Below, in pieces: positions 48,892 to 58,651 of a DNA stretch of 58,651 nucleotides (its first letter is position 1; each line of letters starts with the position of its first letter). The notes below the pieces were generated by a model that was not told the DNA's origin, did not search any database, and was given only the letters and a program-made list of their open reading frames with translations. The position numbers were made by a program, and so were the translations under genes. Where the stretch lies: assembly GCA_016717145.1 (NCBI GenBank), contig JADKGD010000011.1, positions 1 through 58,651 on the forward strand. Reading direction: 5' to 3'. This stretch comes from Saprospiraceae bacterium. Its GTDB lineage: Bacteria; Bacteroidota; Bacteroidia; Chitinophagales; Saprospiraceae.

Positions 48892-48917
48892 ACCTGCCCG
48901 CTTCAGAGCAGGCGGGT
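48892..48917. repeat. GC-rich imperfect hairpin
   Basis: ACCTGCCCGCT pairs with AGCAGGCGGGT (two G-T type mismatches) over a four-base loop. Strongly GC-rich for this window; looks like a dispersed palindromic spacer element rather than a terminator, as no T-run follows. Confidence 0.5.
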
Positions 48918-49050
48918 CCGCCTTTTATTCAGTCGTCTTTTATGGTACTTATTTTACAGTTCACCAACCTTATTCCACAATTCAAGGAAAACGGTTTTTC
49001 AAGACAGCCTTTGAATATACTTTTGACCCATAAATTAAAATTAAAAAATC

Positions 49051-51422
49051 ATGAGAACAATTTTTATTTCTTTCTACTGTGTTATCTCTTGCTATCCCAA
49101 GCCCAAAATGCAGTTATAAAAGGTCTTGTAAGAGATAAAGTCCACTGAGTTTCCCGCTCATAGGGGCAACAGTTATGATTCTGGATCAGATCAGAACAAA
49201 GGAACTACAACTGATGAAAAACGGAAAGTTTGTCATTGGAGAGCTAAGTCCGGGAAGATACATGCTTCAGATCAGCTACCTTGGCTACGAATTGTCCAAT
49301 ATACCCAACATTCTTGTTACGTCCGCAAGGGGACTGACCTGGATATTATGATGGATGAAGCAGTCAAAATGCTTGACGAAGTGGTCGTACTGCAACTGCT
49401 GATAAAGATAAAGCACTCAATGAAATGGCTGCAATTAGTGCCCGTACCTTTTCACTGGAAGAGGTAACCAGATATAGTGGAGGACGTAATGATGCCCAGC
49501 AGGCTCGTTTCCAATTTTGCAGGTGTATCTACTTAAATGACTCTCGAAATGATATCGTAGTGAGAGGCAACAGCCCCTTCAGGCATCTTATGGAGACTTG
49601 AAGAGTGCCCATTCCCAATCCCAATCACTTTTCCACTCTGGGCACAACTGGTGGTCCTGTAAGCTCATTGAACACTAACCTGCTCAAAAATTCCGACTTC
49701 CTGACTTCTGCATTTCCTGCAGAATATGGCAATGCCATGTCGGGCGTGTTTGATGTAGGCTTCAGATCAGGCAATCAAAGATAAAGCAGAATACACCTTC
49801 CAATTGGCAGCATTCAGTGGTCTCGAAGCGATGGCAGAAGGACCGATAGGTAAATCAGGTGATAAGTCTTATCTGATCAGTTATAGATATAGTTTTGTAC
49901 AATTGCCAACTCTTTAGGGTTAAAATTCGGAACCAATGCCACACCAAAATATCAGGACCTAACTTTTAATATTGACTTGGGCAAAAGCAAGTGGGGAAAT
50001 TTTAAATTTTTTCGGAATAGGTGGACTTAGTGATATAAATTTTATTGGAAAAGAACTTGATGAAGCTGATTTTTTGCTACCAAAGATGCAGACTCCAGGG
50101 CTCAGTCAAAATTTGGCGTGATCGGGATGAAACATACGTTTATGGTCAATGAAAATAATTACATCAGAACAACCATTTCAGCATCCAAATCAAAAAACAA
50201 CTTGATGAGCAGCGCTATGTGGATACCACTTACAAAGAAAGCTATACTTACACAGATGTCAATGATGATCTGAATCGGGTCAATGTTCATAGTTTTTACA
50301 ATACAAAATATAACGCCAGGCTGAGCAGCAGGATCGGCATCACAGTGGACAACAGATCTCTTGTATCAACAGTAGAAAGCAGAGATGACAATCCTGACGA
50401 AAACGGAGATGGTCGTCCTGATCTGTTGCCGGTACGTGATGTGGATGGTGGACTGACTACCTTTGAACCCTATGCGTCGTTCAAATATAAACCAACTGAA
50501 AAAGCAACTTGGATATTGGGCCTTCATGGCCAGGTGCAGTCACTCAACAAAAAGAGTGTGGTTGAACCAAGACTTGGATTCAACTATGCCGTCACCCAAA
50601 AGTCAGCTATCAATCTGGGATACGGACTACATAGTCAGGTGCAGCCATTGCCTGTTTTTTATTTGTTGTCTCCGACAGAAAGCGGCACCTTTGAACCTTT
50701 GAATAAAGATTTAGGATTTACAAGGGCACATCATTTTGTTATTGGATGGGATTATAAGCCGGCGGCAAATTGGAGAGTAAAAGCTGAAACTTACTACCAG
50801 CAATTATTTGATGTACCTGTAGAAAAAGTGTCCTCATCCTTCTCTATGGTAAATGCAGGCGCGGATTTCGTATTTCCTCAGATAGGTGATCTGGTCAATA
50901 ATGGTAAAGGCGAAACTATGGAGTAGAGTTGACTTTAGAGAAATTTTTTAGCAAATCATATTACGGTCTGATTACTGCTTCTGTCTTCCAGAGCAAATAC
51001 AAAGGAAGCGATGGCATAGAAAGAAACACTGCATTCAATAATGAATATGTGCTCAATATACTCGGTGGGAAAGAGTGGAAAGTAGGCAAAAATACGGCTA
51101 TAACCACAGATTTTAAATTTACCCATGCAGGCGGAAGATATGTAACTCAGTCAATCTTGAAGCTTCCAAAATTGTTGGCAATGAAGTATTGTATAAAGAT
51201 CAGGCATTCACCGAAAAACTGGGTAGCTACCTGAGAATGGATCTAAAGATAGGTATTAGAATAAATAAAAAAGGATTCAGTCAGCAGTTCTTCCTTGATT
51301 TTCAAAATGTCAGCAATAACCAGAATGTATTTGCAAAAAGATATAACCGAGTAAATAATAAAGTCGATACCCTGTATCAGATTGGCTTTTTCCCGGATAT
51401 CTTATACAGAATTCAGTTTTAA
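49051..51422 (+). pseudogene. TonB-dependent receptor, heavily frameshifted
   Basis: Outer-membrane receptor in at least ten frame pieces. From ATG 49051 a short signal region, then QNAVIKGLVRDK and GKFVIGELSPGRYMLQISYLGYEL (carboxypeptidase-regulatory-like module), DEAVKMLDEVVV (TonB box region), ...DIVVRGNSP and LTSAFPAEYGNAMSGVFDVGFRSG (plug), and a long barrel in which 50219-50923 is unbroken (PYASFKYKPTEKATWILGLH, GRPDLLPVRDVDGG). Ends FFPDILYRIQF at 51422. The Pro-Ala-Glu-Tyr-Gly plug motif is the kind found in receptors for large or unknown ligands; it is not FecA-like. Ligand unknown. A two-component system follows at once. Confidence 0.8.
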
Positions 51423-51479
51423 ACATAATACTGTTAAAAGCAATATTATTTAGATAATTTTACAGCAAAATAATTCAAA

Positions 51480-52265
51480 TTGAAATTTTTCAGATCACGA
51501 AAAGAAATCATAGGTTTTGATGACAGATGGCTGATACTGTTTGGCATACCTTTGGTTTCTTTACTGGTCAACACCCTGCTTTTCGGGCACTTGCTAAAAG
51601 AAAGAGCATATGATATTTTTGGCGGATGTTTTCCAATATCTGTTTATTTTACGTCGATTTATTGGATAGTTTTCAGAGAATTATATTACTACATGGTCAG
51701 AAAGTATCCTGTAAATAAAGACTTCAGAAAAAGACAGGCTATTACCATTGGACTGGTATTTGTAGGCTATTATGTCATTGATTTTCTCGGCGGATTGTTT
51801 TTATAGGTGTACCGGCACGTACTAGAAAACAATGATGAAACACTTGTCACCCTGGAAGAAGAACTGAACCATCTGCGGGCCTACATTCATCTGCTGAAAG
51901 AACGTTTTGGCGACAATCTTGTATATGAGGAAAACATCGATTCATCCAAACTCAGCAAATATATCGTACCCCTGAGCCTTCAGATTACTTTTGAAAATTG
52001 TGTCAAACATAATATATCTACCAAAGAAAAACCACTTCGTGTAACCTTATCGATTCATGAAAATATGTCTTATATCTGTATCTCCAACAATATCCAGGAA
52101 TTGGTCAATAAAGATGAGTCGACCTCTGTTGGTTTGGATAATATCAGACGCAGGTATGCCTACTTTACCGATCTTCCCATTGAAGTGCTGAATGATGGCA
52201 TCAACTTTAAGGTACGTATGCCAGTATTGAATGATAACAAAGTGACAAAATCAAGCTCAAACTAA
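51480..52265 (+). pseudogene. LytS-type histidine kinase lacking its phospho-acceptor segment
   Basis: Two parts in the same frame, split by a TAG at 51804-51806. The first 108 residues hold membrane helices (LILFGIPLVSLLVNTLLFG, FPISVYFTSIYWIVFREL, AITIGLVFVGYYVIDFLGG). The second begins VYRHVLENNDETLVTLEEEL and has the N-box VPLSLQITFENCVKHN and G-box GLDNIRRRY of the ATP-binding domain. Family members carry about 100 residues between these parts, including the last helices and the HFLFNSLN phospho-acceptor block; none of it is here. So a deletion or an assembly collapse removed it. The only frame start is TTG 51480. Overlaps the regulator gene by one base (TAATG). Confidence 0.8.
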
Positions 52266-53026
52266 TGGCCCAAAGCATTAAAATACTGATCATCGAAGAT
52301 GAAACGCTGGCCACAAGAGGCTGGAAAGGTTGTTGAATGATACAGAATTTGACGTAGAAGTAGTGATGAAATGTGAAAGTGTATCAACGTCCGCAAGCAT
52401 ATTTAAAATCAAATCATGCTATCGATCTCATCATGATGGATATACGGCTGGGCGATGGCATCAGTCTCGATATATTGGAGCAAACTGACATAAATATACC
52501 AGTCATATTTACCACTGCGTATGATGAATATACACTCAAAGCATTTAAACTGCAAAGCATAGACTATCTCCTCAAACCCATCGATCAAGATGAGCTGAAA
52601 AGTGCATTATCCAAATATCAAAAAATATATCAGTCCCAGGATAAAACTATCATTACAGTCACTGATTTGCCGACACAGACCAGTTTCAGATATAAGGAGC
52701 GCTATCTTGTCAAGACAGGTAATCATCTGATGGTCATCCGAATGAAAGAAATAGTTTACTTCTACAGATGAAGGCTATACACATATAGTCACAGACGGCA
52801 ACAAAAATATCTTATCGATGATGCACTGGATACAGTACAGAAAATGGTGGATCCTGACGAATTTTTCCGTATTAATCGTGCCATGCTGATCAGTCTGAAT
52901 AGTATTGAAAAAATGGAAACTTATTTTAATTCCAGATATAGCCTGACATTAAATCCGGCCTTTCACGAGCAGGTGATTGTCTCAAGAGAAAGAGTCAGGG
53001 AGTTTAAAGAGTGGATTGAAAAATGA
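52265..53026 (+). pseudogene. LytTR response regulator, frameshifted
   Basis: Receiver plus LytTR DNA-binding domain. From ATG 52265: MAQSIKILIIEDETLATR (acidic pocket), then after shifts near 52318 and 52378 DLIMMDIRLGDGISLDIL (phospho-acceptor Asp), VIFTTAYDEYTLKAFKLQSIDYLLKP (switch Thr and Lys), a linker, and the LytTR domain from RYKERYLVKTGNHLMVI through a shift near 52768 to EFFRINRAMLISLNSIEKME and the end EFKEWIEK. About 253 residues when repaired. Pairs with the overlapping LytS kinase; targets may be the TonB receptor upstream or surface genes, which is an inference from position. Confidence 0.85.
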
Positions 53027-53045
53027 AGACTAATAATAAAAACAT

Positions 53046-53496
53046 ATGATAGTCGAATCTATTAAGAAAGGCACTATTGGCAGAGATCTGAATAACTTAA
53101 ACTGAAATAGGACTAATGAAAAAGAACCAATATCGGCTTCTTGCTCCGGGTATAGCCAATTCTGCCGGAAATCTTTGTTTGCATCTCGTAGGTAATCTAA
53201 ACACCTACATAGGTGCTGAGATAGGTAAAACAGGATATATCAGACATCGGGATCTTGAATTTTCACTTAAAAATGTACCTCGAGAGGAACTTATTTCCAA
53301 AGTGGAAGAAACCATCAGAGTAGTGGATATGTCCCTCAGTCTTTTGACAGATGCCGATCTCCAACAAGAATATGTGATTCATAAAATAGAGGGATTTCCA
53401 CAATATGTGGTCTTTATACTTATCCATCTGGAAGCTCACCTCACCTATCATCTAGGCCAGATAAATTACCATAGGAGGATGCTGGATAGTAAATGA
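53046..53496 (+). pseudogene. DinB/DUF1572-like protein, one frameshift
   Basis: From ATG 53046: MIVESIKKGTIGRDLNNLK, then a one-base shift near 53100, then PGIANSAGNLCLHLVGNLNTYIGA (family motif with the first metal His), EKVEETI-like SKVEETIRVVDMSLSLL and LIHLEAHLTYHLGQINYHRR (second and third His). Four-helix DinB fold, about 149 residues, perhaps a metal-dependent thiol transferase. Without repair the first helix is lost. 90 bases after the LytTR gene. Confidence 0.75.
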
Positions 53497-53640
53497 TGAA
53501 TGAAAAGATCGGTTGTTATAGAATAAAACATTAAATAAAGTCGTCTTACTCCATTTTTTTAATGGCCGCCCAAATATACTTGGGAGTTTTGCTAATAAAT
53601 TTCACTTATAAATGGAAGGCATACTATTCAGCATAGAGGA

Positions 53641-53800
53641 CTTTTATAACCCAATCCCTTTTCTAGCTCTGGTTTTACCGTACCTATCGGTAATTTTAAT
53701 ATAGTTGCAGTTTGTTCATATGTCCACCCCACAAAAAGATCATATCTATAACTTCCATGTTTTGACCCAAATGCAACAGCCTTCTGTTTAAAATCACTAA
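53641..53800 (-). pseudogene. remnant of an ECF sigma factor, region 4
   Basis: The minus strand reads FVGWTYEQTATILKLPIGTVK followed by ELEKGLGY, which is the sigma-70 region 4 helix-turn-helix (YEQTA.IL.LPIGTVK.R.R.GL). Region 2 is not recognisable upstream and stops intervene, so this is a relic. Different sequence from both other sigma genes of the window. Confidence 0.6.
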
Positions 53801-54357
53801 ACTCTAATTCTCCTGTTTTTGATGGTGTATTGTTTTTTCAATTGACGCACTCATCGTTCATCCGTAATTGTTGCTGATAATTGGTTGATCTAAAAAGTCA
53901 ATGGACTGGTTTTCGGGCTATTCTAAGCATGTCAAGTAAAGAACTGTTCCTACAGGATCAATTATGTCAATGTTTCTCCATATTTTCAAATGTATTGAAG
54001 CGATCATTAGTAAGCTCTGTCCTGACTACAAATTTAATAACAGACATACAACACATCTGAAATACCTTTCATACAAAATATAGAAACATCTTTCATTTTA
54101 TCTATGATCTATCTCTACCAATGTATGGTGTCGACATTAGAGCCATGCTGTATTATATGGTGCTGGCCGAAATTGGTAAAGCTTTCCCGGTTGAAGTATT
54201 ATTTTTAGGTCATTGATACAATAAGTTTAGCCTGAAAAGACGGTGATATTTGAGCCACAAAATTATACTTAGCACGTGCGGAAATAGTAGAAAATCGCTA
54301 TTTTAAAATCAGTCATTAAGGGCATACCGAATAGATTTATAAATTACCAGTATCATC

Positions 54358-54525
54358 ATGAAAACAACACATACAAAACTGGTTTTTTATATTATGGAAA
54401 TTTGCCTTGTAACATTGTTAAATGTTTCAATGATAGAAATTTGGCTTGTTTTATTTGTTTATCGAAGTTTAGTAGCAAATAAAGGGATGGCCTTTGGGCA
54501 ATATGTTATTAATAAAAAATATTAG
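54358..54525 (+). CDS. possible 55-residue membrane peptide
   Basis: ATG 54358 to TAG 54525. One long hydrophobic stretch (LVFYIMEICLVTLLNVSMIEIWLVLFVY) ahead of a basic end (NKGMAFGQYVINKKY). No ribosome-binding evidence; sits in a decayed area, so it could be chance or a remnant of a larger membrane protein. Confidence 0.25.
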   Translation: MKTTHTKLVFYIMEICLVTLLNVSMIEIWLVLFVYRSLVANKGMAFGQYVINKKY

Positions 54526-57500
54526 AGCAAATTGAGAAACATAAGATAAATAAAACTTAGGATAAAAATATAAAACACATGATATAAATAATATTTTAAT
54601 ATATATTATGTTGATTATATTATAATTAATTATTTTATTTTATAATTTTTAAAGTTTATTTTAGAACGGTTTAAGATACACAGTCAGGGCATAAAATTAA
54701 AAAATGCAAGAAATGGTTTAGAAGAATGCAACAAGATGCTGAAAGGCTCTACAAAAAATAGTTGCATTGTCATCCGGCACACAATAAGATGATATAGGAG
54801 ATATCAGGCAATTTCAGGAAGAAGCTAAATCTTTTATTAAATGGAATTAAAAGACAGATACCAAGTGGCGATATGGTCATCTTCCAATTTACACATATTT
54901 CTTGAAGTAGGTGAAAGATTTTGAATAACTACGGAAGTACAGAAAGACAATATTCAAATCCTTGGGCCTTTTGAATGAGGATTATGTTTTAACACTATAA
55001 TTGAAATACATTGGCTTACTGGGTGTGTTAAGAAAATCCCATTTGAACAAAGAATAAATATTCAAATTTTCATTGTGGTATAAAATTGCTTCTTTAATGG
55101 GAAAGCCTGTATACCTTTTTCCAAGTTTTATCCATTATTAAAATAGGGTGCTTCTTACATTTCATTATATACAGAATATTAACCATTTACTAAAAAGATT
55201 TTGAATACTGTGGATAAGGATCTCTTGTGGTGAAAATGGCAAGGTTTTGCATACATTTCACTCCTGCGATAAGGCATATTCTACCAGAGACTTATTAGAT
55301 AGAGAAAAGAAATAATGAAACTAATTTGAAGACTGTATGATACAAAAGAAATAGCCAATCTACCTTTTTAGTTTGGCTACGGTAAGGGAATCTCTTTAGC
55401 AATAACAGTCAGACGATTGGGGGGCTAGAATGCCGGCGCACGTGGTCCAGTTGAGCAAAACGGCAGAATGATTTAAGGTTGTAAGTCAATTGGAAATATC
55501 TTGGGTTGCCCAGGCCTTATCCCTTTCTTATAAGAATAGCTCCATCATATTTTCCAGGTACCGCCATATATCGAAGAGTTTGAGTAATCCTGCTTCAGAA
55601 GTAAAATACCTGAAGGATCGTCATCTGGCTTCATCGCGGGAAAAGTGATGCGGATCTTACACTCTGTGTACCTTTACCCCATCATTGTAGACCTGCGTTG
55701 AAGACATTCTCCACTCTGAAGCATGGACCCATGGAAAAAGGTATTTTTAATTTCTTTCAAAATCAACATTTATGGCATCCAACCCACCAATAAATATTTT
55801 TGCTGGTCCGGGTTATAACAATCAGTCACCATTTTTAAATATAAGCGTTACTGTGTAACTTTTGCCCCTGGTGTAATGGTTTGTGTGGTGATCCTCTTTC
55901 TCCATCCCAGCAATGACATATGCTCAACTGCAGAAAAATGAGAAAGATGTTTCTGCCCCCTGTTTTGCACCGCTTGGACGATAGTTCCCCACCTATAAAA
56001 GCGACGCCCGTGCCTGGCTGAAATTTGTTTTTGCAGTGTTCCTTTGTCCGCAGAATCTTCGCTTTGGGTACCCTGTTTGGTGAGTTCATTTCCGGCATAC
56101 ACGCAGCTCACGAACAACAAAGGCCATATAGGGAAGTGATGGATTTGACATGCGCTGCTCGTCGTGCTCCGTCCGTAATAAATGCATTAAGCTTTTACAT
56201 GATTATGATATGGGAGCCCAGGCTGATTTTGGATCCCTTCCATCCTGGCTGTCGCGAACTGGATACCTTGTTAAACCATTATCCCATATGTTTAACGGTG
56301 TCTTATCACCAATTTTGAGCATTTGCTTCATCTCTGCCACAATATCTTTTCTCATTTTCAATTCATTCTCTCGACTCAATATCACGAACCAATATGGATG
56401 AGCCCCACTTGTCGATCTTTTAATAACTTTCCTTTTGATGCGTCTTCTAGCTTGTTTCTGGTGTCTATAATACCTTTTATCCATTATAATACAGTTTTCA
56501 TGATAGGTATGTTTCACCAAAACCACACTTTAATGCCAGACGAACCCAGTTCATTTAATATTTTGCCCCAAGGTTATTTACTGTTTTGGTTCAGCGACGT
56601 CTCTTTGTAAACTGTTACTGCCGCGCACTACCTTGATAACCGAAACCCACATGAATGGTCCGCCTCTTTCAAGCTGTGGTCAGGACCTCAGGATATAAAA
56701 GCGTGTTGGGTCTGCGTCCGCATCGTGTCAAAATCTTTAAAACCTTCTATACCTTGTTGATTGACCACAGGTTTGTAGTGATGGTCCATGACGGTGAGGC
56801 CTGGTCCGCCACTGCCTTCTACTGAATCCATCTGGCCCATATTCTGTGGCAGAGATTCATAAACAACCAGGTACTATTATTGAGGCTGAAGCACATACAA
56901 ATAATTTTATGTTTAACAAACATAGGTTTTGTTATCGCTATTATCCAGTATTTTACTCCATCTTTGTATCAACCATTGTAAAGTATTTGAGTAACATATG
57001 GCGTAGATTATAATGTATTTGGTGACCATTTGCTGCTGGCAAAGTAGACAAGTGCGTGCCTAAAGTAACCACCAGATGGACATCCTTCCCAACAACGATT
57101 TCTTTGCTGTTGGCATTTACTTCTATTTATTCACATCAGATGTGAGATTGGCAACCCAGCCTATGAATAAATGTCTGCTACCATGTAGTGACTTTTGAAC
57201 TTTGCTTCTTTCTCCACGATATTTGAGATCCTGGCAGGTTGAAGCAGCCCATCACCGAACTGGGCAAACCTTGGTACAGTCCACTGACACCAATCTGATT
57301 TTCCACGTGATCCTGCCAGACGCTGCGTATCATATCTTGATGGCCCAGTCTATGCCCCCGGCATGTCTTGTTTGTTAAAAAATCCATTTCACTCCATCCT
57401 AACCTGTCTCTGTTAAAGAGACTACCATATCTGATCGATAGCTGCCACCATGTGAAGGGCTTGATTTCAGTATGGGGCGGATCTTTGTTCTGCCGCCCCC

Positions 57501-58043
57501 GTCCATCATGATTCATTGCTGCCAGCCTCTGTGGATGACAGGAAAATCTTCTTTGCTGTTTACCCATTGTTTAGTACGGTAATCAAATTCATGGATCAGA
57601 GAAGCGGTTTGTAATCCTTTATGTGTTCGTAAACTGGTTCCTCGTTCAATAATCAATGGGACGTGAGACGCCGGTCAATTCTTTGCGGCCCATCCGCCAC
57701 GTAGGGAACTGGCGCTCTATATATGACACTTTTGTCTGCCTTTAGCGCTGTAAAAATCACTCCACTGGCTATAACCAAGTTTGTATAAATATAGTTTAGA
57801 TTTTCAAATAAGTTTACTTTATTATTAATATATTTTTGAAAATACACTTTGGTGAAGTTGGTGGTATCAAATTTCTTGAAACATATGTACTGCCACCCAG
57901 AGCCTTTCCTTTCCTGAAATCGATTTCAAGACATAACAATTGTATAAAATTCAACATGATTATCAAAAATTTTTCTTACATGATATATCTGTAAATAGTG
58001 TCAAAAGTAGAGTCAGAAGATATTTGAAGAAGAATTGTTTTTT
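54526..58043. other. 3.5 kb region without an intact gene
   Basis: No frame longer than 130 codons looks real. 54540-54660 is extremely AT-rich. On the minus strand from about 57850 down to 55835 several protein-like scraps appear in changing frames (SLIHEFDYRTKQWVNSKEDF near 57590, YLVVYESLPQNMGQMDSVEG with VVNQQGIEGFKDF near 56800, TPLNIWDNG near 56300). They suggest one large, much-eroded minus-strand gene, probably a surface or secreted protein, which I cannot name. Confidence 0.4.
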
Positions 58044-58550
58044 ATGGATGCACTAAAAACGTTTGCATATGTTATCGCTAAATGAAGAAGATGCAGATGA
58101 TTTGAGTACAGGAAACCTACTTCGAAGCGCATAAATTTATAGGAAAATACGATAGGGGAACTAATGCAAAGGCTTGGTTGTTTAAGATACTTAAGAACGC
58201 GTATATAAATGAATACCGTAAAAAGTAAAGCGTCTCTAAAAGGTAGACTTTTATGAATTAATTGGTTTTAAAGAAGGTGAAGAGACGAAGTACTTTACTT
58301 TGATAAGAGACAAGAGATGGTTGATAATATTATGGGTGATGGGGTTACCCTCTCGCTATCAATCTTTTTACCTTCTGAATTCAGAAGTCGATCTGCTGTG
58401 ATATTGTGACAGTTTTTTTTATACGAAGAGATCATGAAATTTTTGGAATTGCCAATAGGTGCTCAGATCCAGACTTTTCAGACAAAAATATTAAAGATAA
58501 ACAAAGAAATATGCAGTCAAATGGGATATAAAGACATGAGAGGTTTAAAA
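58044..58550 (+). pseudogene. ECF sigma factor (RpoE-like), decayed
   Basis: Across shifting frames the plus strand gives MDALKTFAYVIAK, EEDADDLS with ETYFEAHKFIGKYDRGTNAKAW, LFKILKNAYINEYRKK (sigma region 2), ASLKVDFYELIGFKEGEE, TLAINXLPSEFR, and LYEEIMKFLELPIGA then GYKDMRG (region 4). The order and spacing match a housekeeping-type Bacteroidota ECF sigma of about 170-180 residues. At least five breaks plus changes in the recognition helix (PIGTVRSRLHR expected, PIGAQIQTFQT seen). Inactive. Confidence 0.7.
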
Positions 58551-58651
58551 AATGAAACAGAGGCTGATCAGAAAGGAGCAGCAAATACAATTGCGAGATA
58601 AAAAAGAATAAAGTTTTGTCAACGAGAGATTTAACACTAGATATCACTGAA

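Noticed and set aside
56025..56610. Hydrophobic plus-strand frames near 56.0-56.6 kb
   Set aside because: They overlap minus-strand scraps with more protein-like character and show no start signal or conserved pattern.
1..58651. tRNA or rRNA genes
   Set aside because: No cloverleaf-like or rRNA-like stretch was recognised by eye; a covariance-model scan would be needed to exclude a tRNA.

Overview
The window looks like a chromosomal piece of a Bacteroidota bacterium, probably of the Saprospiria/Chitinophagia side. It is AT-rich and carries two secreted proteins with type IX secretion (T9SS) sorting tails, two TonB-dependent receptors, promoters of the Bacteroidota type (TTTG, about 20 bases, TAnnTTTG), and lineage-typical families (DUF262, DUF2461, DUF4386, DUF6326, endosialidase-chaperone surface proteins). 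I saw no rRNA, tRNA, CRISPR array or phage structural genes. Species-level placement would be a guess.

Layout: 1-6.4 kb is decayed or mobile: a DUF262 (GmrSD-like) pseudogene, an unknown remnant, and an IS256-type element butted onto an IS4-type transposase gene. 6.4-8.7 kb is a frameshifted catalase-peroxidase (katG). 9-11.9 kb has an NmrA-type reductase, a broken BNR-repeat lipoprotein and the tail of an isoaspartyl peptidase. 12-15.4 kb is a reprolysin-like secreted protease. 15.4-18.2 kb is a compact six-gene operon (OsmC, a small acetyltransferase, a YjdI ferredoxin-like protein, PhzF, a DHCW cupin, DUF2461). 18.4-23.4 kb holds a lipoprotein and a 1434-residue T9SS protein built on a 126-residue tandem repeat. 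23.5-28.4 kb is regulatory: an ECF sigma factor with a membrane partner, then a MarR regulator followed by two reductases and an MFS exporter. 29-31.7 kb is a FecA-like TonB receptor with a good promoter and a 7-1-7 palindrome. 33-36 kb has an FG-GAP T9SS protein, a GNAT and a membrane protein. 36-45 kb is a three-gene tandem array of giant repeat fibres ending in an endosialidase-type self-cleaving chaperone domain. 45-53.5 kb has DUF6326, DUF4386, a glucose/sorbosone dehydrogenase, a flavodoxin-fold reductase, a second TonB receptor, a LytS/LytTR two-component pair and a DinB-like protein, almost all frameshifted. 53.5-58.65 kb is nearly gene-free and holds remains of two ECF sigma factors.

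A dominant property is the large number of single-base frameshifts in genes whose protein sequence is otherwise well kept. Several sit in A, T or G runs, so sequencing or assembly error is a serious possibility; other genes (asparaginase tail, beta-helix sugar-nucleotide enzyme, sigma factors at the right edge) look truly decayed. Genes marked pseudogene should be read with that caveat. The most interesting candidates are the endosialidase-chaperone fibre array, the MarR-controlled reductase/exporter module, the FecA-like operon with its coupled 55-residue ORF, and the histidine kinase that lacks its phospho-acceptor segment.
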